From assembly GCA_008638205.1 (NCBI GenBank), contig VTPO01000001.1, forward strand, positions 186,001 to 250,000: a stretch of DNA of 64,000 bases, given 5' to 3'. The notes below the pieces were generated by a model. It ran no database searches. It was not told the DNA's origin and saw nothing but the letters and a program-made list of their open reading frames with translations. This DNA comes from Pelagibacteraceae bacterium. GTDB taxonomy: Bacteria; Pseudomonadota; Alphaproteobacteria; Pelagibacterales; Pelagibacteraceae. Position numbers and translations under genes: made by a program. This document shows positions 25,561-35,974 of this stretch, piece after piece (positions within the stretch are counted from its first letter, which is position 1; every line of letters starts with the position of its first letter).

Positions 25561-25609
25561 TTTCTTAATATATATTTAATTAACTTTAATTAAAGGTATA
25601 AATATCAAA

Positions 25610-26212
25610 ATGAAAATAGAATATTACTATAGCGTAGCATCTCCTTTTGCCTATTTAGGTGTTAATAAATTTCAAGAATTTGTAAAAAAATATTCATTGA
25701 AAGTAGATGAAAAACCTTTTGATTTAGTGGGAATAGTATTTCCAGCAACAGGAGGAGTGCCGGTTCCAAAAAGAGACCCGTCAAGACAGGCCTATAGATT
25801 ATTAGAGATAGAGAGATACGGAAAAAAATTAAATATTAATATTAATAAACAGCCTAAATTTTTCCCTCCCGCAGACCCGCATAAAGCCGCCCTGTTTGCT
25901 ATTGCTGCAATCAAAAATGGCTCAAGCCTTGATTTTGGAAAATCAGTATTAACTAAACTTTGGTCAGAGGAGCAGGACATATCTTCCGATTCAACGTTAG
26001 AAACAATTTGTAAAGAGCTAGGGCTGTCTTTTGATGATCTTAAAAAAAATGCAGACAATGAGGACATTAAGAGCGTCTATTTATCAAATTCTAAGGACGC
26101 TATTAGCAAAGGTGTGTTTGGAGCCCCTTCATTTATTATAGATAATGAGCTTTTTTGGGGTCAAGATAGACTTGATTTTTTAGAAGACAAGATTAAATCT
26201 CTTCAAAAGTAA
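25610..26212 (+). CDS. DsbA-like 2-hydroxychromene-2-carboxylate isomerase family protein
   Basis: Thioredoxin-fold protein related to kappa-class GST. It begins IEYYYSVASPFAYLG, where the Ser near residue 8-11 replaces the CxxC of DsbA and activates glutathione in HCCA isomerase. GVFGAPSFIIDNELFWGQDRLDFLE is the conserved C-terminal block. The 200 residues fit. It is divergent from a GST gene, suggesting a shared glutathione-dependent step. A true naphthalene-pathway role is unlikely here because no other aromatic-ring genes are in the window. Confidence 0.86.
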   Translation: MKIEYYYSVASPFAYLGVNKFQEFVKKYSLKVDEKPFDLVGIVFPATGGVPVPKRDPSRQAYRLLEIERYGKKLNININKQPKFFPPADPHKAALFAIAAIKNGSSLDFGKSVLTKLWSEEQDISSDSTLETICKELGLSFDDLKKNADNEDIKSVYLSNSKDAISKGVFGAPSFIIDNELFWGQDRLDFLEDKIKSLQK

Positions 26213-27553
26213 ATGCGATTTGTAGTAAATTTTTTATGTTTTTGTATTTTTGTAACGCATGCATATGCGGAAGAGAATTTATTCAAATCTCTTGCTTCTT
26301 CTTATTTAAACAATCCTCAGCTGAATTCACAAAGAGAAAAAACAAAAGCAGTAGATGAAACTCTCATTCAGGCTTATAGTAATTTCAAACCATCTATAGA
26401 GGGATCTGCAGAGATCGTAGATTCAATAAATAAAAATACAACTAATTATAATGGCTCTGCCGTTTCAGATTCAAACTCACAGACACAAACAAATTCTATA
26501 ATCGTAACTCAAAAATTATTTCAAGGAATATCTAATGCAAAAAAATATAGTAAAGCTGTTGATATTTCTAGATATGAACTCAAAAATATAGAACAAGAAG
26601 TTCTTTTTAAAACAGTAGAATCTTTTACAGAGGTTTTATTATTTGAAAAACAAGTATTGATTAATAATGACAACCTAAATCTTTCCGATAAACAAGTAGA
26701 GTTAGATAAGGCAAGATATAATAAGGGGTTGTTAAAATTGTCAGACTTAGCTCAGTCTGAAGCTTCATTGGCATCAGCAAAAGCAAAGCTCCTAAGTTCA
26801 AAGAATGACTTAGCAATAAGTAAAAATAATTTTAAAAATATTATTGGCTACGAACCTAAAGACCTTAAGAATCCAAATTTAAAAAATATAAAAATTCCAC
26901 AATCATTAAACGACACTATTTCTGAATCTCAAAAGCAAAATGTTGATCTGCTAATTTCTGAGCTAAAAGTAAAGAAAGCAAAGTATGATTATAATAGTAA
27001 TATTGAAGATGCGTTTGCTCCCAAGGCATCAGTATCTTTTAAAGTTTCAGAATATGATGAGTTTAGTTCTTCTTATGACAAAAGAACTAAAACAGAAGCT
27101 TCCGCAAAGGTTTCCATTCCAGTTTATTCAGGAGGTAAGGGATATTCTTTAGTTAAAGAAAAGCAGGCATTGAAGATTAGTGCGGAACTTGACTATGAAG
27201 ACGCCAAAAACAATTCAGTAAAAGTTGCTTCATCATCCTGGTCTAATTTCAAACTTTCTGAAAGCAAATTAGAATTAGCTAAGGCACAATTAAAAGCATC
27301 AGAAATAGCTTACGAAGGTATTATTCAAGAGTATGAATCTGGACAAAGAACTACTTTAGACGTTTTAAACTCTAGAGGCCTATTGTTAGCAGCAAGATTA
27401 AATTTAATTAATTCAGAAAGAGAACAGATTCTTGCAATTTTCAACTTGCTCAGAGTAACTGGAAATCTAACTGCAAGTTATCTTGATTTAGAAGCCAAGA
27501 TCTATGACCCAAAAGAAGTATATAAGAAAAGTTGGATTAGACACATTTTTTAG
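26213..27553 (+). CDS. tolC: TolC family outer-membrane channel protein
   Basis: Outer-membrane exit duct for type I secretion and efflux. A signal peptide is present (residues 1-19, ending AYA before EENLFK). Two OEP repeats of long coiled-coil helices follow, with SSYLNNPQLNSQREK, QSNSIIVTQKLFQG and the second half VSIPVYSGGKGYSLV, EYESGQRTTLDVLNSRGLL. The 446 residues match the family length. It directly follows the isomerase stop codon. No cognate ABC or RND pump is adjacent; the RND-like gene at 44914-47373 is distant. Confidence 0.9.
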   Translation: MRFVVNFLCFCIFVTHAYAEENLFKSLASSYLNNPQLNSQREKTKAVDETLIQAYSNFKPSIEGSAEIVDSINKNTTNYNGSAVSDSNSQTQTNSIIVTQKLFQGISNAKKYSKAVDISRYELKNIEQEVLFKTVESFTEVLLFEKQVLINNDNLNLSDKQVELDKARYNKGLLKLSDLAQSEASLASAKAKLLSSKNDLAISKNNFKNIIGYEPKDLKNPNLKNIKIPQSLNDTISESQKQNVDLLISELKVKKAKYDYNSNIEDAFAPKASVSFKVSEYDEFSSSYDKRTKTEASAKVSIPVYSGGKGYSLVKEKQALKISAELDYEDAKNNSVKVASSSWSNFKLSESKLELAKAQLKASEIAYEGIIQEYESGQRTTLDVLNSRGLLLAARLNLINSEREQILAIFNLLRVTGNLTASYLDLEAKIYDPKEVYKKSWIRHIF

Positions 27554-27600
27554 TAAAAAAACTCAACAAATCAGCTGTTTATTTAATAGTTTGAAAATAA

Positions 27601-27615
27601 GAACAAAATGTGTAC
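27601..27615 (+). promoter_or_regulatory. SOS-like box before recA, GAAC-N7-GTAC
   Basis: GAAC-AAAATGT-GTAC differs from the umuDC box (GAAC-AAAATAA-GAAC) by one base in the second half-site, and both share GAACAAAAT. It lies 51 bp before recA. TTGAAA (27591) just upstream may be part of the promoter. Confidence 0.68.
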
Positions 27616-27665
27616 ATTTGTTTTATAGATTCGTTTAATCAAAATATAAAAAAAAGGAAGAAAAA

Positions 27666-28796
27666 ATGGCAAAAAAAGAAGGTAACTTAAAGGTAGTAAA
27701 TGAGGCTCACACTGATGACAAAGAAAGACAAAAATCTTTAGATGCAGCAATTAGTCAAATAGATTCAAACTTTGGAAAAGGTTCTGTAATGAAGCTTGGC
27801 CAAAGACAAGTAATGGATATTGAGTCAATTTCAACAGGTTCGTTGAGTCTAGATATAGCCTTAGGGATAGGTGGATTGCCAAAGAGTAGAATTGTTGAAA
27901 TTTATGGACCTGAATCCTCAGGAAAAACAACTTTAGCATTACAAGTTATTGCAGAAGCACAGAAAAGTGGTGGAACATGTGCGTTTATCGACGCTGAACA
28001 TGCTTTAGATCCAAGTTATGCAAAAAAACTAGGTGTAAACACTACAGATTTATTAATCTCTCAACCAGATACTGGAGAGCAAGCTTTAGAAATAACAGAT
28101 ACACTAGTTAGATCTGGTGCAATTTCAGTATTAGTAGTTGATTCTGTTGCTGCTCTAACTCCTAGAGCTGAGCTTGAAGGAGAAATGGGTGATCATCATA
28201 TGGGACTACAAGCTCGTTTAATGAGTCAGGCCTTGAGAAAATTAACTGGAAGCATTTCAAAATCTAACACAATGGTTATTTTTATTAATCAGATAAGAAT
28301 GAAAATTGGAGTAATGTTTGGAAGTCCAGAAACAACTGCGGGAGGAAATGCTTTGAAATTTTATTCATCCGTTAGATTGGACATCAGAAGGATTGGTGCA
28401 ATTAAAGATGGAGATGAAATTGTAGGAAATCAAACTAGAGTGAAGGTGGTAAAAAACAAAGTGGCACCTCCATTTAAAGTAGTTGAATTTGATATTATGT
28501 ACGGAAAAGGCATAAGTAAATTAGGAGAATTAATTGATCTTGGTGCCAAAGCTGACATTGTTGAAAAAGCAGGAGCTTGGTATTCTTATAAAGGAGAAAA
28601 AATAGGTCAGGGTAAAGAAAACTCTAAAGAGTATCTAATAAACAATCCTAAAATATCAGCAGAAATTGAAATGGCTATTAGAGCCAATGCTGGATTAATA
28701 TCTGATAAAATGATGGGAAATCCTTCTCCAAAAGAAAAAATAGAAACGGAAGAGGATTCTAAAAATACAAAAGGTACCAAGGAACTAGATAAGTAA
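27666..28796 (+). CDS. recA: Recombinase RecA
   Basis: ATP-dependent strand-exchange protein and activator of LexA/UmuD self-cleavage. Walker A is GPESSGKTT (about residues 79-87), Walker B is [10 protein letters not shown], and loop 1/loop 2 are [22 protein letters not shown] and [19 protein letters not shown]. The 376 residues include a Lys/Glu-rich C-terminal tail. A ribosome site AAGGAAG precedes the ATG. The SOS-like box upstream and the terminator downstream make it a single-gene unit. Confidence 0.98.
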   Translation: MAKKEGNLKVVNEAHTDDKERQKSLDAAISQIDSNFGKGSVMKLGQRQVMDIESISTGSLSLDIALGIGGLPKSRIVEIYGPESSGKTTLALQVIAEAQKSGGTCAFIDAEHALDPSYAKKLGVNTTDLLISQPDTGEQALEITDTLVRSGAISVLVVDSVAALTPRAELEGEMGDHHMGLQARLMSQALRKLTGSISKSNTMVIFINQIRMKIGVMFGSPETTAGGNALKFYSSVRLDIRRIGAIKDGDEIVGNQTRVKVVKNKVAPPFKVVEFDIMYGKGISKLGELIDLGAKADIVEKAGAWYSYKGEKIGQGKENSKEYLINNPKISAEIEMAIRANAGLISDKMMGNPSPKEKIETEEDSKNTKGTKELDK

Positions 28797-28834
28797 AAAA
28801 AACTTTATTATTAGCCATCTTAAAGCTAGATAAG

Positions 28835-28858
28835 AGCACCCTTGTAGGGTGCTTTTGT
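28835..28858 (+). terminator. Terminator after recA
   Basis: AGCACCCT (28835-28842) and AGGGTGCT (28846-28853) form an 8-bp stem with a 3-nt loop. The tail is TTTTGTCTT (about 28853-28861), a modest T tract. It lies between recA and alaS. Confidence 0.75.
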
Positions 28859-28899
28859 CTTGTATGGACTTCTATTTTAAAAACTGTATTTATTAAAAT

Positions 28900-31602
28900 A
28901 TGAGTAACAAAACACTTCAGGATGTAAGAAAGACTTTTAAAAATTTTTTTAAAGCGAACGATCACCAGATAGTTGATTCCAGCCCGCTAGTACCACAAAA
29001 CGATCCTACGTTAATGTTTGCAAATTCTGGAATGGTTCAGTTTAAAAATGTTTTTACTGGTCTAGAGCAAAGAGATTACAAGAGAGCTACGACCGCGCAA
29101 AAATGTGTTCGTGCAGGAGGAAAGCACAACGACTTAGAAAATGTAGGATTCACTCCTAGGCACCATACTTTTTTTGAGATGTTGGGAAATTTTTCATTTG
29201 GAGATTATTTTAAAGAAGAGGCAATTAATTATGCTTGGCAATTAATTACTAAGGAATACTCCTTACCTAAAGATAAATTGTATGTGACTGTTTTTTCAGA
29301 AGACCAAGAAGCTTATGATTTATGGCACAAAATAACGGGTTTTAATGAAGATAGAATAATAAAAATACCAACCTCAGACAATTTTTGGTCAATGGGAGAC
29401 ACGGGACCATGTGGGCCTTGTTCGGAAATATTTTATGATCACGGAGACCATTTGTTTGGTGGATTGCCAGGAACAAAAGATCAAGACGGGGACAGATTTA
29501 TTGAAATTTGGAATTTAGTATTTATGCAATACGAACAGTTATCAAAAGATAAAAGAATTAACTTACCCAAACCTTCTGTTGATACAGGAATGGGACTGGA
29601 ACGAATGGCTGCTGTTTTACAAGGAACCCATGACAATTACCAAATTGATTTGTTTAAAAAAATTATTTTAGATACGGAAAGTTTGTTTGAACAAAAGTTA
29701 TCTGAAAAAAATACTGCAAGTTATCGTGTGATAGCAGATCATCTTAGGGCTTCTGCTTTTCTAATTTCAGATGGCGTACTGCCATCTAATGAAGGTCGTG
29801 GTTACGTATTAAGAAGAATCATGCGAAGAGCGATGAGGCATAGTAATGTTTTGGGAAAAACAGATCCAATTTTATACAAAGTGTTAACAACTATTATTGA
29901 ATTAATGAAAGAAGAGTACCCCCAATTAGAAAATGCTAAAGATTTGATAAAAGAAACCGTTGTTACAGAAGAAGAGAGATTCTCTTCATTACTAAAAAAT
30001 GGATTAAAAATTTTAAATGATGAAGTGAAGAAAATAAAAGATGAAACCTTGCGAGGTTCGGTTGCATTTAAGCTTTATGACACATACGGTTTTCCAGTGG
30101 ATTTAACCCAAGATGTTTTAAAAGAAAAAAATATCAAGATTGATCATGACGAGTTCAAAAAATTAAGAGAACAAAGCAAAGTAGAGGCTAGAGCTAGCTG
30201 GAAGGGCACAGGCTCAGTGGGAATAGATAAAATTTGGTTTGAAATTGTATCTGGTCAAAAGAAAGAAAAATTACCTGATACAGAATTTTTTGGATATGGA
30301 TCTGATCAAATTGAATCTAAGTTATTGTCTATAGTAAAAGAAAATAAATCTTCTCCTGAAATTAAGGAAGGAGACTTTGCAAGTTTAATTTTTAATCAAA
30401 CAGTATTTTATGCAGAATCTGGCGGACAGATATCAGATACTGGTACAATTGAATCTAATGGAGTTTTATTTGAAGTCAGTGATACTCAAAAGATTTTTGG
30501 AACTTTTTATGTGCATTCAGGTGTGGTTAAAAAAGGAACGCTTAAACCAGGAGATAATTTTATTTTAAAAATTGATAAAAAAAGAAGAGACAAGATTAAA
30601 TGTAATCACTCAGCAACTCATTTGTTGCATGCTGCACTAAGAGAAAAGCTTGGAAAGCACGTATCTCAAAAAGGCTCATATGTTGGACCTGATAGATTGA
30701 GATTTGATTTTAGTCACTCAAAACCAATTAGTCAGCAGGAAATTGTGGAGTTAAATAAGAATGTAAATGCTGTGGTAATCAATGGTGGTGAGGTCAAAAC
30801 TACCCTTATGACTCCCAAAAAAGCTATTGAACAAGGAGCCATGGCGCTTTTTGGAGAAAAATATGGAGATGAAGTTCGAGTAGTTACAATGGGTAACTTT
30901 AATAACAAGACTTTTTCAATAGAGCTTTGTGGAGGAACTCATGTCACAGAACTGTCCACTATTGGTAATTTTGAAATCATTAACGAGTCTTCCATTGCTT
31001 CTGGCGTGAGAAGAATAGAAGCATTGAGAGGCGACGAGCTCTCTGCCTACAAACAATCTTTAAATAAATTGGCTAAAGAGAAAGAAACTAGTCTGAATTT
31101 ACAGATTAAGGATTTGGAGAGTAATATTAAAAAACTAAATGGTAATCTAGAAGATTTTAAAGATTTTTCACCAGAAGTAAAAATAGTTAAGCTAAAGTCT
31201 TTGTATGAATCTTTATATAAAAAAACGATTATTCAAGATCCTAAAAAAAATATTATTAAAGATTATCCACTCAAAGACATGACAGTTCGAATTCAGTACA
31301 TTTATGGTCTTTCCGGAAAAGATTTGAGAACCATAGTAGATGATCATAAAAAAGAAATTGGTAGTTCTGCTGTTTTTACTTTTAGCGAGCTTGATAATAA
31401 ATTAAATATAGCAGTTGGTATTACGAACGAACTTACCAACAATTTAGATGCCTCTTTTTTCGCAAAAGAAATATCTAAATTTCTAAATGGCAAGGGAGGA
31501 GGGGGAAGAAAAGATTTTGCTCAAGCAGGAGGAGAGCCCCCATCCAATCTGAAAATTGTTCATGATTTTGTTCTAGAGTTAGTAGAAAAAAAAATTAATT
31601 AA
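28900..31602 (+). CDS. alaS: Alanyl-tRNA synthetase
   Basis: Class II synthetase that charges tRNA-Ala and edits Ser/Gly mischarging. The N-terminal catalytic domain has NSGMVQFKNVF and GDTGPCGPCSEIFYD (ATP/Ala site), the editing domain has HSATHLLHAALR with zinc-binding HxxxH and later CGGTHV, and the C-Ala domain ends GKGGGGRKDFAQAGG. At 900 residues it is full length. It starts after the recA terminator, a common recA-alaS order in proteobacteria, and overlaps the convergent GT9 gene by 4 bp. Confidence 0.97.
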   Translation: MSNKTLQDVRKTFKNFFKANDHQIVDSSPLVPQNDPTLMFANSGMVQFKNVFTGLEQRDYKRATTAQKCVRAGGKHNDLENVGFTPRHHTFFEMLGNFSFGDYFKEEAINYAWQLITKEYSLPKDKLYVTVFSEDQEAYDLWHKITGFNEDRIIKIPTSDNFWSMGDTGPCGPCSEIFYDHGDHLFGGLPGTKDQDGDRFIEIWNLVFMQYEQLSKDKRINLPKPSVDTGMGLERMAAVLQGTHDNYQIDLFKKIILDTESLFEQKLSEKNTASYRVIADHLRASAFLISDGVLPSNEGRGYVLRRIMRRAMRHSNVLGKTDPILYKVLTTIIELMKEEYPQLENAKDLIKETVVTEEERFSSLLKNGLKILNDEVKKIKDETLRGSVAFKLYDTYGFPVDLTQDVLKEKNIKIDHDEFKKLREQSKVEARASWKGTGSVGIDKIWFEIVSGQKKEKLPDTEFFGYGSDQIESKLLSIVKENKSSPEIKEGDFASLIFNQTVFYAESGGQISDTGTIESNGVLFEVSDTQKIFGTFYVHSGVVKKGTLKPGDNFILKIDKKRRDKIKCNHSATHLLHAALREKLGKHVSQKGSYVGPDRLRFDFSHSKPISQQEIVELNKNVNAVVINGGEVKTTLMTPKKAIEQGAMALFGEKYGDEVRVVTMGNFNNKTFSIELCGGTHVTELSTIGNFEIINESSIASGVRRIEALRGDELSAYKQSLNKLAKEKETSLNLQIKDLESNIKKLNGNLEDFKDFSPEVKIVKLKSLYESLYKKTIIQDPKKNIIKDYPLKDMTVRIQYIYGLSGKDLRTIVDDHKKEIGSSAVFTFSELDNKLNIAVGITNELTNNLDASFFAKEISKFLNGKGGGGRKDFAQAGGEPPSNLKIVHDFVLELVEKKIN

Positions 31603-32588
31603 ATATTTTTTTCAATAAACTCTATAATTTTTTGTGAGTCTAAACTGTCAATAGTTTCTTTATTTTTTTCACAATCATATACAAAAGAATTGTTTTTTAT
31701 CGGTTTAAATTTTTCTGAACTTTTGTTAAAAAATACAATTAATTTTGGACTTGCCAGGGTAAGCATATGCATCACACCATTATCAATACTAATATTAAAA
31801 CTCATTTTATTTGCAATTGCAATTACAAGAGATGGGTTTTTTAATTCTGAACTAGCTAAGTGTTCTGGAAAATAGGCATTTATAATATTTTTTTTTATTA
31901 TGTTAATTTCTTTTTCGTATTTTGGTTCTATGAAAAATACAGGTATGAAATTTTTTTCTACAAAGTGTTGAGCAGTCTTAACAATTTCCATTAGTTCAAA
32001 TTCTTTGATTCTAGTTTTGTGACCTGCTTTAATGGAAAAACCAATGTATTTTTTATTATCATCAAGTAATTTTTCAGCTTCTTGATGGTATTCTCTAGAA
32101 ACTTCAACTTGAATATTATTTATATCAATTTTTTTCTTTAAAAATTTTTCTAAAGCATTAATCACTCTTAATTGAACATGTTGTTGTTTTTTTTGAAAAA
32201 ATTTTATGGGCTTGCTTAACATTCCTCTTAAAGAAAAGCTTAAAAAAAATTTGTGAGGTATTCTTTTGTATATTAGCGTATTTCTAAACTTTGACTGATT
32301 ATCAATAATTAAATCATAAGATTTTTCATTCTTTATTTTTTTATCAAAAAAATGTTTTGATCTAAAACCGAAATGAATAGGAAAATGTTTGATTGTTTGA
32401 ACATTTTTTACCTTTAGAGAGTTTAATTTATTTTCAAACCAAAAATTATCTATATCACAGGCATAGTAATCAATATTCGGATTTTTAAATTCTTGATTAA
32501 TTAAATGAAATATTTTTACAAATTGAATGGCATCTCCAATTCCACCACCTGTATTAATGATTAAAATATTTTTTATTGGATGTTGCAA
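31599..32588 (-). CDS. GT9 family glycosyltransferase (heptosyltransferase-like)
   Basis: GT-B glycosyltransferase of 329 residues. IKNILIINTGGGIGDAIQFVKIF is the GT9 N-terminal motif (compare WaaC/WaaF RxxxxGDxxxT). The C-terminal half has NISIDNGVMHMLTLASPKLIVFF, corresponding to the nucleotide-sugar site (family DSGxxHxAxA). It probably adds a sugar to LPS core or another surface glycan. It is 2 bp downstream of icd on the same strand, perhaps translationally coupled by chance. The residue pattern is typical but divergent. Confidence 0.82.
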   Translation of the reverse strand: MQHPIKNILIINTGGGIGDAIQFVKIFHLINQEFKNPNIDYYACDIDNFWFENKLNSLKVKNVQTIKHFPIHFGFRSKHFFDKKIKNEKSYDLIIDNQSKFRNTLIYKRIPHKFFLSFSLRGMLSKPIKFFQKKQQHVQLRVINALEKFLKKKIDINNIQVEVSREYHQEAEKLLDDNKKYIGFSIKAGHKTRIKEFELMEIVKTAQHFVEKNFIPVFFIEPKYEKEINIIKKNIINAYFPEHLASSELKNPSLVIAIANKMSFNISIDNGVMHMLTLASPKLIVFFNKSSEKFKPIKNNSFVYDCEKNKETIDSLDSQKIIEFIEKNI

Positions 32589-32590
32589 AT

Positions 32591-33805
32591 TTAATTTAAT
32601 TTGCTTTGTAGGTTTTTGTTGATTGCTTCTAAAAATTGACTGGTCGTTAAAAATTTTTGTTCTCCACCAACTAAAACAGCCAGGTCTTTCGTCATTTCAC
32701 CTTTTTCAACAGTTTCTACACAAGTTTGTTCAAGTGCATGAGCAAAATCTATTAATTCCTGATTACCATCTAACTTACCCCTATGTGCCAAACCTCTCGT
32801 CCATGCAAATATTGAAGCAACAGGATTGGTTGAGGTTTCATTGCCTTTTTGATGTTCTCTGTAGTGTCTAGTCACTGTTCCGTGTGCTGCTTCTGATTCA
32901 ACAGTTTTTCCATCTGGAGTCATTAAGACGCTAGTCATCAATCCTAAAGAGCCATACCCTTGCGCAACAGTATCACACTGAACATCACCATCATAATTTT
33001 TGCAAGCCCAAACATAACCACCACTCCATTTCATTGCACAGGCCACCATATCATCGATAAGTCTATGCTCGTATGTAAGTTTATGTTTTGCAAACTCATC
33101 TTTAAACTCTTTGTCAAAAATTTCTTGAAACAGGTCCTTAAACCTTCCGTCGTAAGTTTTTAAAATAGTATTTTTAGTAGATAAATACACCGGCCATTTT
33201 CTTAACAAGCCATAGTTCATACAAGATCTAGCAAAATCTTTAATGGATTCATCTAGGTTGTACATTGTCATGGCTATTCCTGATCCAGGAAAGTCAAACA
33301 CGTCATGTTCAACTGTATCTTTACCGTCTTCTGATGTCCATTTAACCGTAAGCTTTCCTTTGCTGGGAACTTTAAAATCTGTTGCTCTATATTGATCTCC
33401 ATAGGCATGTCTTCCAATAACAATTGGATCTGTCCAGCCCGGAACTAATCTTGGAACATTTTTCATAATTATTGGCTCTCTAAAGATAGTTCCACCTAAA
33501 ATATTTCTAATAGTCCCATTAGGAGACTTCCACATTTTTTTTAATTTAAATTCTTCAACTCTAGCTTCATCAGGAGTTATGGTCGCACATTTAACACCTA
33601 CGCCATATTTTTTTATTTCATTAGCGCTATCTATAGTGATTTGGTCATCAGTTTTATCACGACTTTCCATTCCTAAATCAAAGTACTTTAAATCAACATC
33701 AAGGTAAGGAAGGATAAGTTTTTTCTTAATAAATTCCCAGATAATCCTGGTCATCTCATCACCGTCAAGCTCTACCACTGGATTTTTAACTTTTATTTTT
33801 GCCAT
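32591..33805 (-). CDS. icd: NADP-dependent isocitrate dehydrogenase (type II, monomer about 404 aa)
   Basis: TCA-cycle enzyme converting isocitrate to 2-oxoglutarate. It starts [20 protein letters not shown], the eukaryotic-like type II IDH N-terminus; the ATG at 33805 fits better than the ATG at 33859, which adds 18 unrelated residues. Substrate-site residues appear in [20 protein letters not shown] and the metal Asp cluster in [24 protein letters not shown]. The coenzyme loop has [14 protein letters not shown]. It is divergent from psd with 64 bp between starts. Confidence 0.96.
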   Translation of the reverse strand: MAKIKVKNPVVELDGDEMTRIIWEFIKKKLILPYLDVDLKYFDLGMESRDKTDDQITIDSANEIKKYGVGVKCATITPDEARVEEFKLKKMWKSPNGTIRNILGGTIFREPIIMKNVPRLVPGWTDPIVIGRHAYGDQYRATDFKVPSKGKLTVKWTSEDGKDTVEHDVFDFPGSGIAMTMYNLDESIKDFARSCMNYGLLRKWPVYLSTKNTILKTYDGRFKDLFQEIFDKEFKDEFAKHKLTYEHRLIDDMVACAMKWSGGYVWACKNYDGDVQCDTVAQGYGSLGLMTSVLMTPDGKTVESEAAHGTVTRHYREHQKGNETSTNPVASIFAWTRGLAHRGKLDGNQELIDFAHALEQTCVETVEKGEMTKDLAVLVGGEQKFLTTSQFLEAINKNLQSKLN

Positions 33806-33869
33806 GTTATTAGTTAATTTAAGAAAATGTGTTATATACAAATCAAAAAATTTAATCAATTATAATTTA

Positions 33870-34523
33870 ATGTTAGAAATAATTTTTCCAAAAATACATA
33901 AAGAAGGTAAAAAGATATTAACAATTACTCTTTCCATCAATTTTTTCGTATTTTTTATATCTGAGACATTAGGATTGTTATTAATTATTCTTAATATTTG
34001 GGTTTATTACTTTTTTAGAGACCCCGATAGAGTTTCCATAGGTGATGACAATTACCTTGTTAGTCCAGCTGATGGAAAGATTAGCATGATTACAGAATGC
34101 AATGGTCCCAAAGAAATAGGAATGGAAGAAAAAACATTTGTTAGGGTAAGTGTTTTTATGAATGTATTTGATTGTCATGTGAATAGAGTTCCCACTAAGT
34201 GCGATATAGAAGAGATTTTTTACAAGCCTGGAAAATTCATCAATGCCTCCCTAGATAAGGCTAGCGAACACAATGAGAGAAACATTTTAAAAGTAAAAGG
34301 AAAAAATGGAGATGAATTTGCAATTGTTCAAATTGCAGGTTTAGTTGCTAGAAGAATTGTTTGTGAAACCGATGTTGGAAAAGAATTGAGTCAAGGCGAT
34401 AGATTTGGAATTATTCGCTTTGGAAGCAGGGTTGATTTATATTTTGACAATAGTTATGAACTTTTTGCAAAAACCGGCCAAACAGTTGTTGCTGGCGAAT
34501 CCTTATTGGCTAAAAAAAAATAA
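33870..34523 (+). CDS. psd: Phosphatidylserine decarboxylase (short, pyruvoyl type)
   Basis: Makes phosphatidylethanolamine from phosphatidylserine in the inner membrane. The 217-residue form is the group-II PSD; two hydrophobic helices at about 17-53 precede the soluble domain. The chain self-cleaves at the Gly-Ser in IIRFGSRVDLYF (about residue 185) to form the pyruvoyl group. PADGKISMI and VFMNVFDCHVNRVP are conserved. The ATG at 33870 is chosen because the N-terminus MLEIIFPKIHKEG matches the family; a longer start at 33804 overlaps icd. pssA follows 20 bp later. Confidence 0.94.
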   Translation: MLEIIFPKIHKEGKKILTITLSINFFVFFISETLGLLLIILNIWVYYFFRDPDRVSIGDDNYLVSPADGKISMITECNGPKEIGMEEKTFVRVSVFMNVFDCHVNRVPTKCDIEEIFYKPGKFINASLDKASEHNERNILKVKGKNGDEFAIVQIAGLVARRIVCETDVGKELSQGDRFGIIRFGSRVDLYFDNSYELFAKTGQTVVAGESLLAKKK

Positions 34524-34543
34524 GTATATAAAATATACGTGCT

Positions 34544-35323
34544 ATGAAAAAAGCAATTAGTATAAGATCAGTTATACCAAATATTATTACCGTACTGGCT
34601 TTGAGTTTGGGTTTAACAGCAATTAAATTTGCCTTAGTTCAAAATTTTCACAATGCTATCATATGCATTGTATTAGCTGCAATTCTAGATGCGGCTGATG
34701 GTAGGATAGCAAGATTAATAAAAGGAACCTCAAAGTTTGGCGCTGAATTAGACTCTTTGGCTGACTTTGTAAATTTTGGTGTTGCTCCAGCTTTGATGCT
34801 TTATGTTTGGGATTTAAATGTTTACGGAAATTTAGGATGGGTGGTTACATTAATTTATATTATTTGCTGTTGTTTAAGATTAGCAAGATTTAATCTCACA
34901 TCTAACACTGTCACAAATCCAGTCTTAGATAATTTTTTTACAGGGGTTCCATCACCAGCTGGAGCAGGCATTGTACTTCTTCCTATTATTATTAGTTTAG
35001 GAGATTTTTCGTACCTTTTAGATGAAGCACAGTATTTTCCAGTTATTATTATTATTATCTCCTCTTTTTTAATGATCAGTAAAATTCCAACCTATGCCTT
35101 TAAAAAAATAAAAATTACCAAAGCTTATGTTTTGTTAATTATGTTGTTTTCAGTTTTATTGTTTGGTTTCTTGATTACCTATACTTTTAATACTCTTTTT
35201 GTAATAGGGGTCATGTACTTGCTATCAATACCTGTAAGTTTTTTTCACTTAAGGTATCTTAAAAATAAACATAATTTAAAAACAGATTCTGGTGAAAGTT
35301 TAATTTCAGAAGATGTTTTGTAA
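34544..35323 (+). CDS. pssA: CDP-diacylglycerol--serine O-phosphatidyltransferase
   Basis: Makes phosphatidylserine from CDP-diacylglycerol. The CDP-alcohol phosphotransferase motif DGX2ARX8GX3DX3D is intact in AADGRIARLIKGTSKFGAELDSLADFV (about residues 47-74). The 259 residues have about eight helices. It follows psd by 20 bp, the standard psd-pssA operon for phosphatidylethanolamine synthesis. Confidence 0.96.
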   Translation: MKKAISIRSVIPNIITVLALSLGLTAIKFALVQNFHNAIICIVLAAILDAADGRIARLIKGTSKFGAELDSLADFVNFGVAPALMLYVWDLNVYGNLGWVVTLIYIICCCLRLARFNLTSNTVTNPVLDNFFTGVPSPAGAGIVLLPIIISLGDFSYLLDEAQYFPVIIIIISSFLMISKIPTYAFKKIKITKAYVLLIMLFSVLLFGFLITYTFNTLFVIGVMYLLSIPVSFFHLRYLKNKHNLKTDSGESLISEDVL

Positions 35324-35347
35324 TACAATTTTACTTTCAGTATTATT

Positions 35348-35974
35348 TTGAAAAAATTTCAAAAAAAAAATTTAAGTCATAGTTCCAAACTTTGGTTAAC
35401 TAGACAATTAAATGATCCTTTAGTAGCTGAGGCTAAAAAACAAAACTATCGATCTAGAGCTATATTTAAGTTTTTAGAAATTAATGAGAAGCATCAATTT
35501 TTGAAAAACAATTTAAATATAATTGATCTTGGGGCTGCTCCTGGAAGCTGGTCTCAACACACAAGTAAAATTAACAAAGACGGAGTTAATATTGCACTAG
35601 ATCTATTGGATACAAAACCTATTAATAATTGTAAAATTATCAAAGGAGACTTTACTTCTGATGAAGTGCAAAACAAATTAGTCAATTTAGTAGAAGGAAA
35701 GAAATTTGATATAGTTTTGTCAGATATTGCAGAAAACTCTACTGGGAACAGGTCCCTAGATTCTATGAGAAGCAATATCATTACACTGGAAGTGATGAAA
35801 TTTTCTCTAAAGCACTTAAAAAAAAATGGTAAGATTTTAATTAAGACATTTTCAGGAGTAGGTAATGAGGAAGTTGTGGATATGGCAAAGAAGAACTTCT
35901 CAAAACATATCTTTATTAAGCCAAAATCAAGCAGAAAGGATTCAAAAGAGCTCTATTTGTACTGTATTTTATAA
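35348..35974 (+). CDS. rlmE: 23S rRNA 2'-O-methyltransferase RlmE (FtsJ)
   Basis: SAM-dependent enzyme that methylates U2552 of 23S rRNA. It shows RSRAIFKFLEINEKH, the SAM motif IDLGAAPGSWSQ, the catalytic-tetrad region LSDIAENSTGN (Asp) and IKTFSGVGNEE (Lys), over 208 residues. The start codon is TTG at 35348, the only start in register with the family N-terminus. It lies 24 bp after pssA. It is one of three TTG-started genes in the window. Confidence 0.92.
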   Translation: MKKFQKKNLSHSSKLWLTRQLNDPLVAEAKKQNYRSRAIFKFLEINEKHQFLKNNLNIIDLGAAPGSWSQHTSKINKDGVNIALDLLDTKPINNCKIIKGDFTSDEVQNKLVNLVEGKKFDIVLSDIAENSTGNRSLDSMRSNIITLEVMKFSLKHLKKNGKILIKTFSGVGNEEVVDMAKKNFSKHIFIKPKSSRKDSKELYLYCIL

